Positions 7,205 to 16,144 of a DNA stretch of 36,049 nt are shown here, piece after piece (the stretch's first letter is position 1; each line of letters opens with the position of its first letter). The translations under genes were made by a program, and so were the position numbers. The stretch is from an uncultured Clostridia bacterium. Lineage in GTDB: Bacteria; Bacillota; Clostridia; Oscillospirales; Acutalibacteraceae. The notes under the pieces are model-generated. The model was not told where the DNA came from. It worked only from the letters and a program-made list of their open reading frames with translations, and did no database searches. The stretch lies in the NCBI GenBank assembly GCA_937898625.1, contig CALEJF010000007.1, positions 1-36,049 of the forward strand. The letters are read 5' to 3'.

Positions 7205-8060
7205 TCAAAAACAAATAGTTCAATGGTTTCCCGGCCATATGGCAAAAACACGCCGTCTTATTAAAGAAAGCTTGTCCCTTGTTGATGGTGTAACTGAAAT
7301 TATTGATGCAAGAATTCCCAACAGTAGTTCAAACCCGGAACTTGAAGAATTAATCAATGGTAAACCTCGTATTGTCCTTTTAAACAAATGTGATTTGGCA
7401 GATAAAAAGACAACAAATCAATGGATTGAATATTACAAGAAAAAAGGTGTTTGTGCAATCCCTGTTGATTGCCGTACGGGAAAAGGTCTTAATAATTATT
7501 CAATTGCTGTTAAAGATGTTTTAAAGGATGTAATTAGAAAGAATGAGGATAGAGGAATGCCGGGTAAATCATTAAGAATTATGGTTGTAGGCATTCCTAA
7601 CACTGGTAAGTCGTCATTTATCAATCGTATGGCAGGTGCTGCTAAAGCAAAAGTTGCTGATAAAGCAGGTGTTACAAGACATAACCAATGGTTTCCAATT
7701 GGAAATGGTATTGAGTTGCTTGATACTCCGGGTGTTTTGTGGCCGAAATTTGATGACACAAAAGTAGGGGACAGACTTGCTTTCATTGGCTCTGTAAAGG
7801 ATGAAATTCTTGATGCAGAAACATTGGCAATAAGACTTTTGGAAGTAATGAAAAATGACTATCCCGATAGACTTAGTGAAAGATATAAGATAACTGATTT
7901 CACCGATAAAGAGGCTTGGGAAGTCCTCGAAATGATTGGTAAAAAGCGTGGAATGATGATAAAAGGTGGAGAAATTGACTACGAAAGAGCATCGGTAATG
8001 TTGCTTGACGAATACCGTGGTGGAAAACTTGGTATGATATCTCTCGAAAAACCGGAGTAA
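7194..8060 (+). CDS. rbgA: Ribosome biogenesis GTPase RbgA (YlqF)
   Basis: Circularly permuted GTPase that acts late in assembly of the 50S subunit in Gram-positive bacteria. The permuted order is visible: G4 NKCD at residues 64-67, then G1 GIPNTGKS at about 133-140, then G3 DTPG at 177-180. The N-terminus QWFPGHMAKTRR is typical of the family. I start at ATG 7194, preceded by AAGGAG and overlapping the signal peptidase stop. A frame extending to 7149 has no ribosome binding site. Length of 288 matches B. subtilis RbgA (about 280). Confidence 0.94.
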   Translation: MADNQKQIVQWFPGHMAKTRRLIKESLSLVDGVTEIIDARIPNSSSNPELEELINGKPRIVLLNKCDLADKKTTNQWIEYYKKKGVCAIPVDCRTGKGLNNYSIAVKDVLKDVIRKNEDRGMPGKSLRIMVVGIPNTGKSSFINRMAGAAKAKVADKAGVTRHNQWFPIGNGIELLDTPGVLWPKFDDTKVGDRLAFIGSVKDEILDAETLAIRLLEVMKNDYPDRLSERYKITDFTDKEAWEVLEMIGKKRGMMIKGGEIDYERASVMLLDEYRGGKLGMISLEKPE

Positions 8061-8063
8061 TAT

Positions 8064-8669
8064 ATGGATTATTTATATGAGCAAAAAGCCTTTAATGCAG
8101 GTTATAAAGTGATTTGTGGAATAGACGAAGCAGGTCGTGGACCTTTGGCTGGACCGGTATATGCTGCCGCAGTTGTGTTGCCATTAGGACTTGAAATTGA
8201 AGGTCTTAATGACTCGAAAAAATTAACAGAAAAGAAAAGAGAACAACTTTTTGATATAATATGTGAAGTTGCTCTTGATTATTCAATAGGTATCGCAACG
8301 GAAAAAGAAATTGATGAAATTAATATTTTAAACGCAGCTTTTCTCGCTATGCACAGGGCTGTTGAAGGACTTAAAATCAAGCCTGATTATGCCTTGATTG
8401 ATGGTAATCAGTATCCTAGAATCCCATTTGTTATTGAAGAAACTGTTGTTAAAGGGGACGCAAAGAGTATGTCTATTGCAGCAGCATCGATTTTAGCAAA
8501 GGTGAGCCGTGACAGATTTATGCTTGAAATAGCGAATAAATATCCTCAATATCAATTTGAGAAACACAAAGGCTATGGTACTAAAGTGCATTATGAAGCA
8601 ATAAAAGAATATGGTCCATCACCGATACATAGGTTAACATTTTTAAAGAAATTCTATGGTGAAAAGTAA
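8064..8669 (+). CDS. rnhB: Ribonuclease HII
   Basis: Degrades RNA in RNA-DNA hybrids and nicks at misincorporated ribonucleotides. The signature GIDEAGRGPLAGPV (Asp21, Glu22) is followed by LNDSKKLTEKKRE. DGNQ and VVKGDAKSMSIAAASILAKV carry the remaining acidic residues and the conserved helix. Length of 201 is normal. It starts three bases after rbgA and shares one base with yraN, as is common in Firmicutes. Confidence 0.95.
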   Translation: MDYLYEQKAFNAGYKVICGIDEAGRGPLAGPVYAAAVVLPLGLEIEGLNDSKKLTEKKREQLFDIICEVALDYSIGIATEKEIDEINILNAAFLAMHRAVEGLKIKPDYALIDGNQYPRIPFVIEETVVKGDAKSMSIAAASILAKVSRDRFMLEIANKYPQYQFEKHKGYGTKVHYEAIKEYGPSPIHRLTFLKKFYGEK

Positions 8670-9034
8670 TGGAAAAACATTTGCTTGGCACATATGGTGA
8701 AATTATTGCATCAAGATATTTAAGAGAGTATGGCTATATTGTTCTATCTGCAAATTACACTTGCAGACTCGGTGAAATTGACCTAATTGTTTCAGATAAA
8801 AAGCATATCTGCTTTATTGAAGTTAAAACCCGAAGTAAAAATATGAAATATGCTCCTGCAGATGCAGTTGATTATGCTAAAAGAAAACGCATAATTGCAA
8901 CATCGCAATTATTTATTAAAAAAAGTAAAATTAACAAGCAACCCAGATACGATATTATTGAAGTGTATTTTGAAAATGATGAACCTGTAAAGATAAATCA
9001 TATAGAAGATGCTTTTAATTCTGAAGCACAGTAA
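8669..9034 (+). CDS. YraN family protein (UPF0102)
   Basis: Small protein with a PD-(D/E)XK nuclease-like fold that often follows rnhB; its biochemical role is not settled. The core RLGEIDLIV...FIEVKTRS is intact, with Asp and Glu-X-Lys in the right spacing. Its 121 residues are typical. Its ATG shares one base with the rnhB stop. It ends the run begun at hprK, and a separate promoter for thrC follows. Confidence 0.9.
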   Translation: MEKHLLGTYGEIIASRYLREYGYIVLSANYTCRLGEIDLIVSDKKHICFIEVKTRSKNMKYAPADAVDYAKRKRIIATSQLFIKKSKINKQPRYDIIEVYFENDEPVKINHIEDAFNSEAQ

Positions 9035-9041
9035 ATTATAG

Positions 9042-9070
9042 TTGAAATTACATTTTTAATATGATAAAAT
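9042..9070 (+). promoter_or_regulatory. Sigma-A-type promoter for thrC
   Basis: TTGAAA (9042-9047), a 17-base spacer, then TAAAAT (9065-9070), 24 bases ahead of the thrC ATG. I see no T-box or other riboswitch structure in the 60-bp gap. Confidence 0.6.
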
Positions 9071-9094
9071 ACCACAGAAAAGGATGTGTTTTAA

Positions 9095-10588
9095 ATGTTC
9101 TATACAAGTACAAGAGATAAATCAGTTAAGGTAACTGCAGCTGAGGCTATTGCAAAAGGAATTTCATCAGAGGGTGGACTCTTTGTTCCAACTGAAATAC
9201 CTGCAATTACTCCTGAATTCATCGAAGAACTTGTTCCGATGACATATATAGAAAGAGCAAAAGAGGTTCTTAAACTCTATCTTACAGATTTTACAGAAGA
9301 AGAACTTTCAATGTGTGTTGAGGGTGCATATAAGGCTGGCAAATTCAGTTCAGGAAAAGTTGCACCTTTATATAAATTGTCAGAAACTGCAAATGTTCTT
9401 GAACTTTGGAGAGGTCCTACTTGTGCATTTAAGGATATGGCACTTCAACTTCTTCCATATCTTCTTACTGTTTCAGCTGGTAAGACAGTTAAAGATACTG
9501 AAATCGTAATCCTTGTTGCAACATCAGGTGACACAGGTAAGGCTGCACTTGAAGGTTTTGCAGATGTTCCAAACACAAAGATTCTTGTTTTCTATCCTGT
9601 TGATGGCGTCAGCCCAATGCAGAAACTTCAAATGACTACGCAGGAAGGCGCTAATGTAAGTGTTTGTGCTATTGAAGGTAACTTTGACGATGCACAGAGT
9701 GGTGTTAAGAAAATCTTTACAGATAAGGATATTGAAAATAAGTTCAAAGAAAATGGACTTGCATTCTCATCTGCTAACTCAATTAACTGGGGTCGTCTTG
9801 TTCCGCAGATTGTTTACTATGTATCTGCATATTGCGATATGATAGAAAAGGGTGAACTTAAAAATGGCGAAGAAATGAATGTTGTTGTTCCAACCGGTAA
9901 CTTTGGTAATATTCTCGCAGCTTATTATGCAAAGAGAATGGGTGTTCCGGTTAAAACTCTCATCTGTGCTTCAAATGCAAATAATGTTCTTACAGATTTC
10001 TTGACAAGTGGCACTTATGATAAGAACAGAGATTTCTATTGTACAACATCACCATCAATGGATATTCTTATTTCAAGTAACCTCGAAAGACTTTTATTCC
10101 ACCTTTGTGGTGAAAATGATGTTCAGGTTGCAGAATGGATGGCATCTCTTAATAACGATGGCAAATATACTGTTTCTGCAGATGTTGCTGATAAGGTAAA
10201 ATCATTGTTTGCAGCAGGTTGTTGTGATGACAAAGAAACAAAAGCAACAATCGGCAAGGTGTTCGATGAAAGGAATTATCTTTGTGACACTCATACTGCA
10301 GTTGCAGTTAAAGTGTATGACGATTATGTTGAGAGAACAGGGGATAAATCACCTACTGTTATTGCTTCAACTGCTAACCCATACAAATTCTCTGCAAGTG
10401 TTCTTGCGGCGATTACAGATGAAATCAAAGCAAATAACGAATTTGATATGGTTGACGAACTGTTCCAAAAATCAAACGAGCCGGTACCACAACAGCTTGC
10501 AACTCTTAAAGGTAAAGAACCTCGTTTTACAAGAGTAAGCAAGAAGGAAGATATGAAGCAAGTTGTTTTCGATATGTTAGGTATATAA
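9095..10588 (+). CDS. thrC: Threonine synthase
   Basis: PLP enzyme converting O-phosphohomoserine to threonine. The N-terminus STRDKSVKVTAAEAIAKG and the length of 497 mark the long (E. coli/yeast-like) class. The PLP lysine is Lys113 in GPTCAFKDMA. Later motifs are VATSGDTGKAALEGF, SANSINWGRLVPQIVYY and VPTGNFGNILAAYYAKRMG. It is flanked by its own promoter and terminator, so it appears monocistronic, apart from hom and thrB. Confidence 0.95.
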   Translation: MFYTSTRDKSVKVTAAEAIAKGISSEGGLFVPTEIPAITPEFIEELVPMTYIERAKEVLKLYLTDFTEEELSMCVEGAYKAGKFSSGKVAPLYKLSETANVLELWRGPTCAFKDMALQLLPYLLTVSAGKTVKDTEIVILVATSGDTGKAALEGFADVPNTKILVFYPVDGVSPMQKLQMTTQEGANVSVCAIEGNFDDAQSGVKKIFTDKDIENKFKENGLAFSSANSINWGRLVPQIVYYVSAYCDMIEKGELKNGEEMNVVVPTGNFGNILAAYYAKRMGVPVKTLICASNANNVLTDFLTSGTYDKNRDFYCTTSPSMDILISSNLERLLFHLCGENDVQVAEWMASLNNDGKYTVSADVADKVKSLFAAGCCDDKETKATIGKVFDERNYLCDTHTAVAVKVYDDYVERTGDKSPTVIASTANPYKFSASVLAAITDEIKANNEFDMVDELFQKSNEPVPQQLATLKGKEPRFTRVSKKEDMKQVVFDMLGI

Positions 10589-10601
10589 AAAACAGAATAG
10601 T

Positions 10602-10635
10602 AATGCGGAAGCCGTATGAATTCGGTTTCCGCATT
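10602..10635. terminator. Bidirectional terminator between thrC and the DUF1540 gene
   Basis: AATGCGGAA (10602-10610) pairs with TTCCGCATT (10627-10635), and the stem continues through GCCG/CGGT with one wobble. T-rich sequence follows on the plus strand. The region read on the minus strand also ends in a T-run from the A-tract after thrC, so both genes can use it. Confidence 0.8.
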
Positions 10636-10646
10636 TGAATTTGTTT

Positions 10647-10811
10647 TTATTCCACGTCAGAAACCTTCAATTTAAAGGTTGAGCATCTTGTATCATCACA
10701 AGAACATGCGCTGTGCGTGCCAACCTTGATGCCGTTTGCAGTACAATTCATGTGTCCATCGTTGAAAGTACAATGACAAGCATCACAAGTAATGTTTTTA
10801 TTCTTATCCAT
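10647..10811 (-). CDS. DUF1540 small cysteine-rich protein
   Basis: A 54-residue protein on the strand opposite its neighbours. Its cysteine pattern (CDACHCTFNDG, MNCTANGIKVG, ACSCDDTRCSTF) matches DUF1540, whose family core is a repeated short Cys motif ending T-x-C-x-TF. The Cys-rich pattern suggests metal binding, but no function is established. I start at ATG 10811, eight bases after AGGAGG. A second in-frame ATG at 10817 lies only two bases from that site. It sits between thrC and a divergent phosphoesterase and shares the thrC terminator. Confidence 0.85.
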   Translation of the reverse strand: MDKNKNITCDACHCTFNDGHMNCTANGIKVGTHSACSCDDTRCSTFKLKVSDVE

Positions 10812-10879
10812 ATTCATTTCCTCCTTTCAAATTTATTTTTTGAAGGTTCTTTATAATTATTCACAGGAGAAATTTCTTT

Positions 10880-11572
10880 ATGTCAGTTTTTGTCATTGGA
10901 GATACACATTTATCTTTTTCAGTTGATAAGCCCATGGACATTTTCAAGGGCTGGGACGATTATGCCCATAGACTTGAAAATAATTGGCAAAAACTTGTTA
11001 AAAATGACGATATAGTTATAATTAACGGTGATGTTTCCTGGGCGATGGGACTTGATGAGGCTGAAAAAGATTTTGAATTCTTAAATAATCTTAATGGTAC
11101 AAAAATAATTTCCAAAGGCAATCACGATTATTGGTGGAATACCATTACAAAAATGGAGAAATTTTGTAAAGATAAAGGCTTTGATTCAATCAAATTTCTT
11201 CACAATAACGCATATAGAATTGGTGATATTTCTGTTGCAGGCACCCGTGGTTGGTTTTTTGATGCAGAAAGTGAAAATGTTGATAAAGTAATGGCTCGTG
11301 AATGCGCAAGACTTCAACGCTCGATTGATGAAGCCAAAAAACTTGGTGGAGAGGTTGTTGTTTTTTTACACTATCCACCAATTAGTATAACGAGAAAATG
11401 CGAGCCAATATTTAATGTTTTAAAAGATAATAACATTGAAAGATGTTATTATGGTCATCTTCACGGTGGAGCAATCAAAGGTGCAGTAAATGAAGAAATA
11501 GAGGGCATAAAATTTCGCCTTGTTTCAGCAGATTTTTTAGAATTTTGTCCTTATCTTGTTAGTTTAGGTTGA
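10880..11572 (+). CDS. Calcineurin-like metallophosphoesterase
   Basis: All five metal-binding blocks of the family are present in order: GDTHLSF near residue 7, NGDVSWAMG near 50, KGNHDYWW near 80, HYPP near 165 and GHLHGG near 193. No signal peptide or membrane segment is visible, so it should be cytoplasmic. At 230 residues it fits the group often labelled predicted phosphohydrolase. The substrate (cyclic nucleotide, phosphodiester or phosphoprotein) cannot be read from the sequence. CAGGAG lies 11 bases ahead of ATG 10880. It is divergent from the DUF1540 gene. Confidence 0.85.
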   Translation: MSVFVIGDTHLSFSVDKPMDIFKGWDDYAHRLENNWQKLVKNDDIVIINGDVSWAMGLDEAEKDFEFLNNLNGTKIISKGNHDYWWNTITKMEKFCKDKGFDSIKFLHNNAYRIGDISVAGTRGWFFDAESENVDKVMARECARLQRSIDEAKKLGGEVVVFLHYPPISITRKCEPIFNVLKDNNIERCYYGHLHGGAIKGAVNEEIEGIKFRLVSADFLEFCPYLVSLG

Positions 11573-11630
11573 TTTTTATTTAAAATAGTGCTAAAAATCT
11601 CTAATTTGTGAGAAAAACTTAAGGAAAATA

Positions 11631-11659
11631 TTGTATTTATAATTTTAATATGATATAAT
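11631..11659 (+). promoter_or_regulatory. Sigma-A-type promoter for tig-clpP-clpX
   Basis: TTGTAT (11631-11636), a 17-base spacer, then a perfect TATAAT (11654-11659), 61 bases ahead of tig. No CtsR or CIRCE operator was recognised nearby, although I could only scan by eye. Confidence 0.65.
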
Positions 11660-11720
11660 ATTGTGAATATTGCGGTAATATATAATGCAGTAAAACAATA
11701 ATATTCAGGAGGAATATTTG

Positions 11721-13106
11721 ATGTTAAAATCAACAAACAATGTAGAAACAAATGTCTACGAACTCGAAATCACTGTGGATGGTGAAAAATTTGAGGCTGC
11801 TGTTCAAAAGGCATATCTCAAAGAAAGAAAGAATATCACTATCAAGGGCTTCAGAAAGGGTAAGGCACCAAGAAACTTCATCGAAAAGATGTATGGTGAA
11901 GGCGTTTTCTATGAAGATGCACTTGAACTCCTCTATCCTGAGGTTGTAAGCGAAGCAATTCTCGAGTCAAAACTTGAAGTTGTTGGCACTCCATATGACC
12001 TTGAAGTACCTGAAATCTCAAAAGATGGTGTTGTTTTAAAGCTTAAAGTTGCTGTTAAGCCGGAAGTTAAACTCGGCACATATAAGGGCATTAAAGCAAC
12101 AAGACCTGCTTGTAAGGTTTCAGCAGACGAAGTAAAGGCTGAACTTGCAAAAATGCAGGAACAGAACTCAAGAATGATTAGCGTTGACAACAGAGCAGTT
12201 AAGAAGAATGATACAGCAGTTATCGATTTTGAAGGTTTTGTTGATGGCGTTGCATTTGATGGTGGTAAAGCAGAAAACTATGACCTTGTTATCGGTAGTG
12301 GTACTTTTATCCCAGGTTTTGAAGACCAAATTATAGGTCACAAAATCGGTGAGGAATTTGATGTTAATGTAACATTCCCTGCAGAGTATCAAGAAAACCT
12401 TGCATCAAAGGATGCCGTTTTCAAAATTAAACTTCACGAAATCAAGGTTAAAGAACTTCCTGCACTTGATGATGAGTTTGCAAAAGATGTTAGTGAATTC
12501 GATACACTTGATGAACTCAAGAAGAGTGTAAAATCACAACTTGAAGCAGCAAAGAAAGCAGATGCTGACAATAAAGTAGTTAATGACCTTCTCGAAGAAG
12601 TTGTTAAGGGAATTGAAGTTGATATTCCTGCAGTTATGGTTGAAGAAGAAATCGACAATATCGTTAATAACTTTAACTACAGACTTCAGTCACAGGGTCT
12701 TGACCTTAATACATACCTTTCATATACAGGTATGGAAATGGCTGCTTTCAGAGATGGCTATAAAGAGAATGCAGAGGCTCAGGTAAAACTCAGCCTTGCT
12801 ATCGAAGCAATTGTTAAAGCAGAAAGTATTGAAGCAACTGAAGATGAAATCAATACAGAATATGAGAACCTTGCTAAGACATATGGTATGGATGTTGAAG
12901 CAGTTAAGAAGGCAATTCCTGCTGAATCTCTTGCAAGTGACATTAAGTCAAAGAAAGCAATTGACTTTGTAAAAGACAATGCAAAGATTACAGACGAAAA
13001 GGCTACTACAAAGAAAACAGCAAAGAAAGCAGAAGACGATGCAGAAAAACCTGCAAAGAAACCTGCTGCTAAAAAAACAACTAAAAAAGCAGCAGACGCT
13101 GAATAA
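11721..13106 (+). CDS. tig: Trigger factor with lysine/alanine-rich C-terminal tail
   Basis: Ribosome-bound chaperone with peptidyl-prolyl isomerase activity. The ribosome-docking signature GFRKGKAP is at residues 43-50. The FKBP domain runs over about 155-245 (DTAVIDFEGFVDG...GSGTFIPGFEDQIIG) and a helical chaperone domain follows. The usual family length is about 430. This one has 461 residues because roughly the last 31 are a low-complexity tail of Lys, Ala and Pro resembling histone H1. ATG 11721 follows AGGAGG. The tig-clpP-clpX order is the classical arrangement. Confidence 0.95.
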   Translation: MLKSTNNVETNVYELEITVDGEKFEAAVQKAYLKERKNITIKGFRKGKAPRNFIEKMYGEGVFYEDALELLYPEVVSEAILESKLEVVGTPYDLEVPEISKDGVVLKLKVAVKPEVKLGTYKGIKATRPACKVSADEVKAELAKMQEQNSRMISVDNRAVKKNDTAVIDFEGFVDGVAFDGGKAENYDLVIGSGTFIPGFEDQIIGHKIGEEFDVNVTFPAEYQENLASKDAVFKIKLHEIKVKELPALDDEFAKDVSEFDTLDELKKSVKSQLEAAKKADADNKVVNDLLEEVVKGIEVDIPAVMVEEEIDNIVNNFNYRLQSQGLDLNTYLSYTGMEMAAFRDGYKENAEAQVKLSLAIEAIVKAESIEATEDEINTEYENLAKTYGMDVEAVKKAIPAESLASDIKSKKAIDFVKDNAKITDEKATTKKTAKKAEDDAEKPAKKPAAKKTTKKAADAE

Positions 13107-13125
13107 TTTATATGTTTAAGTGTTG

Positions 13126-13158
13126 AAGAATTGTCCAATAATTAAAAGGACAATTCTT
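13126..13158 (+). terminator. Weak terminator or attenuator between tig and clpP
   Basis: AAGAATTGTCC (13126-13136) pairs perfectly with GGACAATTCTT (13148-13158) around an 11-base loop. Only a short broken T-run follows (TTAATGCTTTT), so it probably gives partial read-through. That could uncouple tig and clpP transcript levels. Confidence 0.5.
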
Positions 13159-13184
13159 TAATGCTTTTGAATGGAGGTAATATT

Positions 13185-13766
13185 ATGGCACTTGTACCAT
13201 ATGTTGTTGAACAGACAAACAGAGGGGAAAGACAGTACGATATTTTTTCAAGACTTTTAAACGACAGAATTATCGTTTTGTCAGATGAGGTTAACGATGC
13301 AACTGCATCTTTGGTTGTAGCGCAGTTACTTTATCTTGAGGGACAGGATAGCGAAAAAGATATTAGCCTTTATATTAATAGTCCCGGCGGCTCAGTTTCT
13401 GCTGGACTCGCAATCTATGACACAATGCAGTACATCAAGTGTGATGTTTCAACTATTTGTATGGGTATGGCTGCAAGTATGGGCGCATTCTTGCTTTCAT
13501 CCGGTGCAAAGGGTAAGAGATATGCTCTTCCTAACAGCGAAATTATGATTCATCAGCCACTCGGTGGTGCTCAGGGTCAGGCAAGTGACATCAAAATTGC
13601 TGCTGAGCATATTCTCAGAACAAGAGAAAAACTCAATAAAATTCTTGCTGAAAACACCGGCAAACCAATTGAGCAAATTGCTCTTGATACAGAAAGAGAT
13701 AATTGGCTTTCTGCTCAAGAGGCAATGGATTACGGTATTGTTGACAAAGTTTTCTATAAAAGATAA
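13185..13766 (+). CDS. clpP: ATP-dependent Clp protease proteolytic subunit ClpP
   Basis: Serine protease that forms the tetradecameric barrel used by ClpX and other Clp ATPases. The triad is visible at standard positions: Ser98 in GMAASMGAF, His123 in MIHQP and Asp172 in DTERDNW. The start MALVPYVVEQTNRGERQYDI is typical, and ATG 13185 follows TGGAGG. A frame extending to 13161 lacks a ribosome binding site. Length of 193 is normal. clpX follows 23 bases later. Confidence 0.96.
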   Translation: MALVPYVVEQTNRGERQYDIFSRLLNDRIIVLSDEVNDATASLVVAQLLYLEGQDSEKDISLYINSPGGSVSAGLAIYDTMQYIKCDVSTICMGMAASMGAFLLSSGAKGKRYALPNSEIMIHQPLGGAQGQASDIKIAAEHILRTREKLNKILAENTGKPIEQIALDTERDNWLSAQEAMDYGIVDKVFYKR

Positions 13767-13789
13767 TCTTACCAACAAGGAGATTTGTT

Positions 13790-15103
13790 ATGGCAAGAGA
13801 TAACGATAAAGACAGAAATGTTAGATGCTCTTTTTGTGGTAAAACTCAGGAACAGGTAGACAAGCTTATTGCAGGTCCTGGTGTTTATATCTGTGATGAA
13901 TGCATTGAACTATGTATGGGTATAATTGATGAGAATGCGGAGCACTCACACAGAAATCAGGGTAAAAAGGTAAAACTTGAAGAAAAAGTTTTACCAAAAC
14001 CACAAGAGATAAAGGCAAAGCTTGACGAATATGTTGTTGGTCAAGATGCTGCCAAAAAAGCATTGAGCGTTGCAGTTTATAATCATTACAAAAGAATATA
14101 TCATGGTACTGATGATGGTGTTGAAATCCAAAAGAGTAATGTTGTGCTTTTAGGGCCTACTGGTGTGGGTAAAACAGTTCTAGCACAGACTCTTGCAAAG
14201 ATTATTGATGTCCCATTTGCTATTGCCGATGCTACAACTCTTACAGAGGCAGGTTATGTTGGTGAAGATGTTGAAAATATCCTTCTCCGTCTTATTCAAG
14301 CTGCAGATTTTGATATTGAAAAAGCAGAATGTGGCATAATCTATGTTGATGAAATTGATAAAATTGCCCGTAAGAGCGAGAATCCATCAATTACTCGAGA
14401 TGTAAGTGGTGAGGGTGTTCAACAAGCACTTCTTAAGATTCTTGAAGGTACTGTTTCAAATGTTCCACCACAAGGCGGAAGAAAACATCCACAGCAGGAA
14501 TTTATTCAGATTGATACATCAAATATTCTCTTTATCTGTGGCGGTGCTTTTGATGGAATTGAAAAAATTGTTGAGAAACGTGCAGGCAATTCAGGACTTG
14601 GATTTGGTGCAGATATAAAGAATAAGGCGCAATTCCAGGAGGAAGATGTTTATTCAAAGGTTATCGCACAGGACCTTGTAAAGTTTGGTTTAATTCCTGA
14701 ACTTGTTGGTCGAGTGCCTGTAATAACGGCGTTAAAACAGCTTTCAAAGGAAGATTTAATTAGAATTCTTTCAGAGCCCAAGAATGCGTTATTAAAGCAG
14801 TTTAAAGCTTTGTTCGATATGGATGATGTTGAACTTGAGTTTACAGACGATGCGCTGAATGCTATTGCAGAACTTACACTTGAAAAGAAAACGGGTGCTC
14901 GTGGTCTTCGTGGTATAATGGAAAATGTTCTTATGAATATTATGTATGAAACGCCTTCAGACCACACTATTTCAAAAGTTATTATCACAAAAGAATGTGT
15001 AACGGATAGTGCTTCACCTGAAGTTGTTCGTGATGATAACAGAAAGCCCAATGTTTTGTTATCAAAAAAACTTAACAAAACAAATTCTAAAAAAGCAATA
15101 TAA
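13790..15103 (+). CDS. clpX: ATP-dependent Clp protease ATP-binding subunit ClpX
   Basis: AAA+ unfoldase that selects substrates and feeds ClpP. The N-terminal zinc domain has Cys13, Cys16, Cys35 and Cys38. Walker A GPTGVGKT is at 122-129, the pore loop GYVG at 155-158 and Walker B VDEID at 186-190. SGLGFG is the loop that docks on ClpP, and RGLRGIMENVLMNIMYE is the sensor-2 region. Length of 437 is normal. AAGGAG lies ahead of ATG 13790. A hairpin follows, then a transporter. Confidence 0.96.
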   Translation: MARDNDKDRNVRCSFCGKTQEQVDKLIAGPGVYICDECIELCMGIIDENAEHSHRNQGKKVKLEEKVLPKPQEIKAKLDEYVVGQDAAKKALSVAVYNHYKRIYHGTDDGVEIQKSNVVLLGPTGVGKTVLAQTLAKIIDVPFAIADATTLTEAGYVGEDVENILLRLIQAADFDIEKAECGIIYVDEIDKIARKSENPSITRDVSGEGVQQALLKILEGTVSNVPPQGGRKHPQQEFIQIDTSNILFICGGAFDGIEKIVEKRAGNSGLGFGADIKNKAQFQEEDVYSKVIAQDLVKFGLIPELVGRVPVITALKQLSKEDLIRILSEPKNALLKQFKALFDMDDVELEFTDDALNAIAELTLEKKTGARGLRGIMENVLMNIMYETPSDHTISKVIITKECVTDSASPEVVRDDNRKPNVLLSKKLNKTNSKKAI

Positions 15104-15109
15104 TTTGTA

Positions 15110-15131
15110 AAGCCACGGGAAACCGTGGCTT
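15110..15131 (+). terminator. GC-rich hairpin after clpX
   Basis: AAGCCACGG (15110-15118) pairs perfectly with CCGTGGCTT (15123-15131) across a GAAA tetraloop. The following sequence is GTAATTTG, not a real T-tract. It may be a weak terminator or an RNA-stabilising 3' hairpin. The ribosome binding site of the next gene is only about nine bases away. Confidence 0.5.
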
Positions 15132-15152
15132 GTAATTTGCGAGGACATACAT

Positions 15153-16043
15153 ATGAAAACAAAAATAAAATCCACAATTCTTTTATTTCTAACCGCTATA
15201 ATCTGGGGATTTGCCTTTGTTGCGCAAAGAGTAGGGGCAGATTTTGTGGGGGCATTTACATTTAACGGAATTAGATTCTTTCTCGGTTTTTTCTCTTTAA
15301 TACCAGTTATTTTGATTTTTGAGAACGATAAATTCAATATTGAAAGTCTTAAAAAGACATTGTTACCCGGACTTTTAGCAGGCGTTGTATTATTTGTTGC
15401 ATCTACATTACAACAGTATGGTGTTGAAATAACTCAAAGTGCAGGTAAGGCAGGATTTTTAACAGGACTTTATACTGTTTTAGTTCCTTTAATTCGGTTT
15501 GTAATGGGTAAAAAGACAAGTGTTTTTACATTTGTTGGTGCTATTTTTGCCGTTGTAGGCTTGTTCTTGCTTTGTATGACCGGTAATGACATTTCCTTTG
15601 GTATCGGTGATATTATTCTCATTATAGGTGCTTTTTTCTGGGCGGGACATATTCTTGTTGTGGACAAGTATGTTAATGGTATCAGTCCACTTAAATTCAG
15701 TTTAGTTCAATTTTTTGTTTGCGGAGTTCTTAGTATCATTTTTGCATTAATTCTTGAGGATATCAGTTTTACAGCAATTAAGAGTGCTGGAATTCCAATC
15801 CTTTATGGTGGTCTTATGTCTGTTGGTGTTGCGTATACTTGTCAGATTCTTGGACAGAGAGATGCTGACCCGACATTTGCGTCAATTGTTTTTTCTACTG
15901 AATCTGTTTTCAGTGCAATTGGTGGTGCTGTTATGCTCAATGAAATTATGAGTGGCAGGGGATATCTAGGCTGTGTATTTATATTCATAGGTATTGTATT
16001 ATCACAATTGAATACTGATTTATTTAAGAAAAAAGCTGAATAA
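15153..16043 (+). CDS. EamA/DMT-family transporter
   Basis: Integral membrane protein of the drug/metabolite transporter superfamily, with about ten hydrophobic segments arranged as two EamA repeats (roughly residues 5-140 and 150-290). The opening LLFLTAIIWGFAFVAQR and the second-repeat GIVLSQLN end are typical, as is the conserved GxxxA-type packing in LLAGVVLFVASTLQQYGVE. The substrate cannot be inferred. GAGGAC lies ahead of ATG 15153. It is separated from clpX by a hairpin and from the next gene by a promoter. Confidence 0.9.
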   Translation: MKTKIKSTILLFLTAIIWGFAFVAQRVGADFVGAFTFNGIRFFLGFFSLIPVILIFENDKFNIESLKKTLLPGLLAGVVLFVASTLQQYGVEITQSAGKAGFLTGLYTVLVPLIRFVMGKKTSVFTFVGAIFAVVGLFLLCMTGNDISFGIGDIILIIGAFFWAGHILVVDKYVNGISPLKFSLVQFFVCGVLSIIFALILEDISFTAIKSAGIPILYGGLMSVGVAYTCQILGQRDADPTFASIVFSTESVFSAIGGAVMLNEIMSGRGYLGCVFIFIGIVLSQLNTDLFKKKAE

Positions 16044-16080
16044 TAAAAATGACACTTTTATTACAGATTTTTGCTATATA

Positions 16081-16109
16081 TTGACAAATGAAACGGTATT
16101 AAGTAAAAT
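16081..16109 (+). promoter_or_regulatory. Sigma-A-type promoter for the sugar transferase gene
   Basis: Perfect TTGACA (16081-16086), a 17-base spacer, then TAAAAT (16104-16109), 35 bases ahead of ATG 16145. It is among the closest to consensus in the window, suggesting substantial basal expression. Confidence 0.7.
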
Positions 16110-16144
16110 TACCATATAAAAATAGTGCCTTTTTGGGGGTAATT

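Noticed and set aside
14650..15177. Minus-strand frame of 175 codons opposite clpX
   Set aside because: It is a shadow of a clear ClpX coding sequence with a Ser-rich low-complexity translation.
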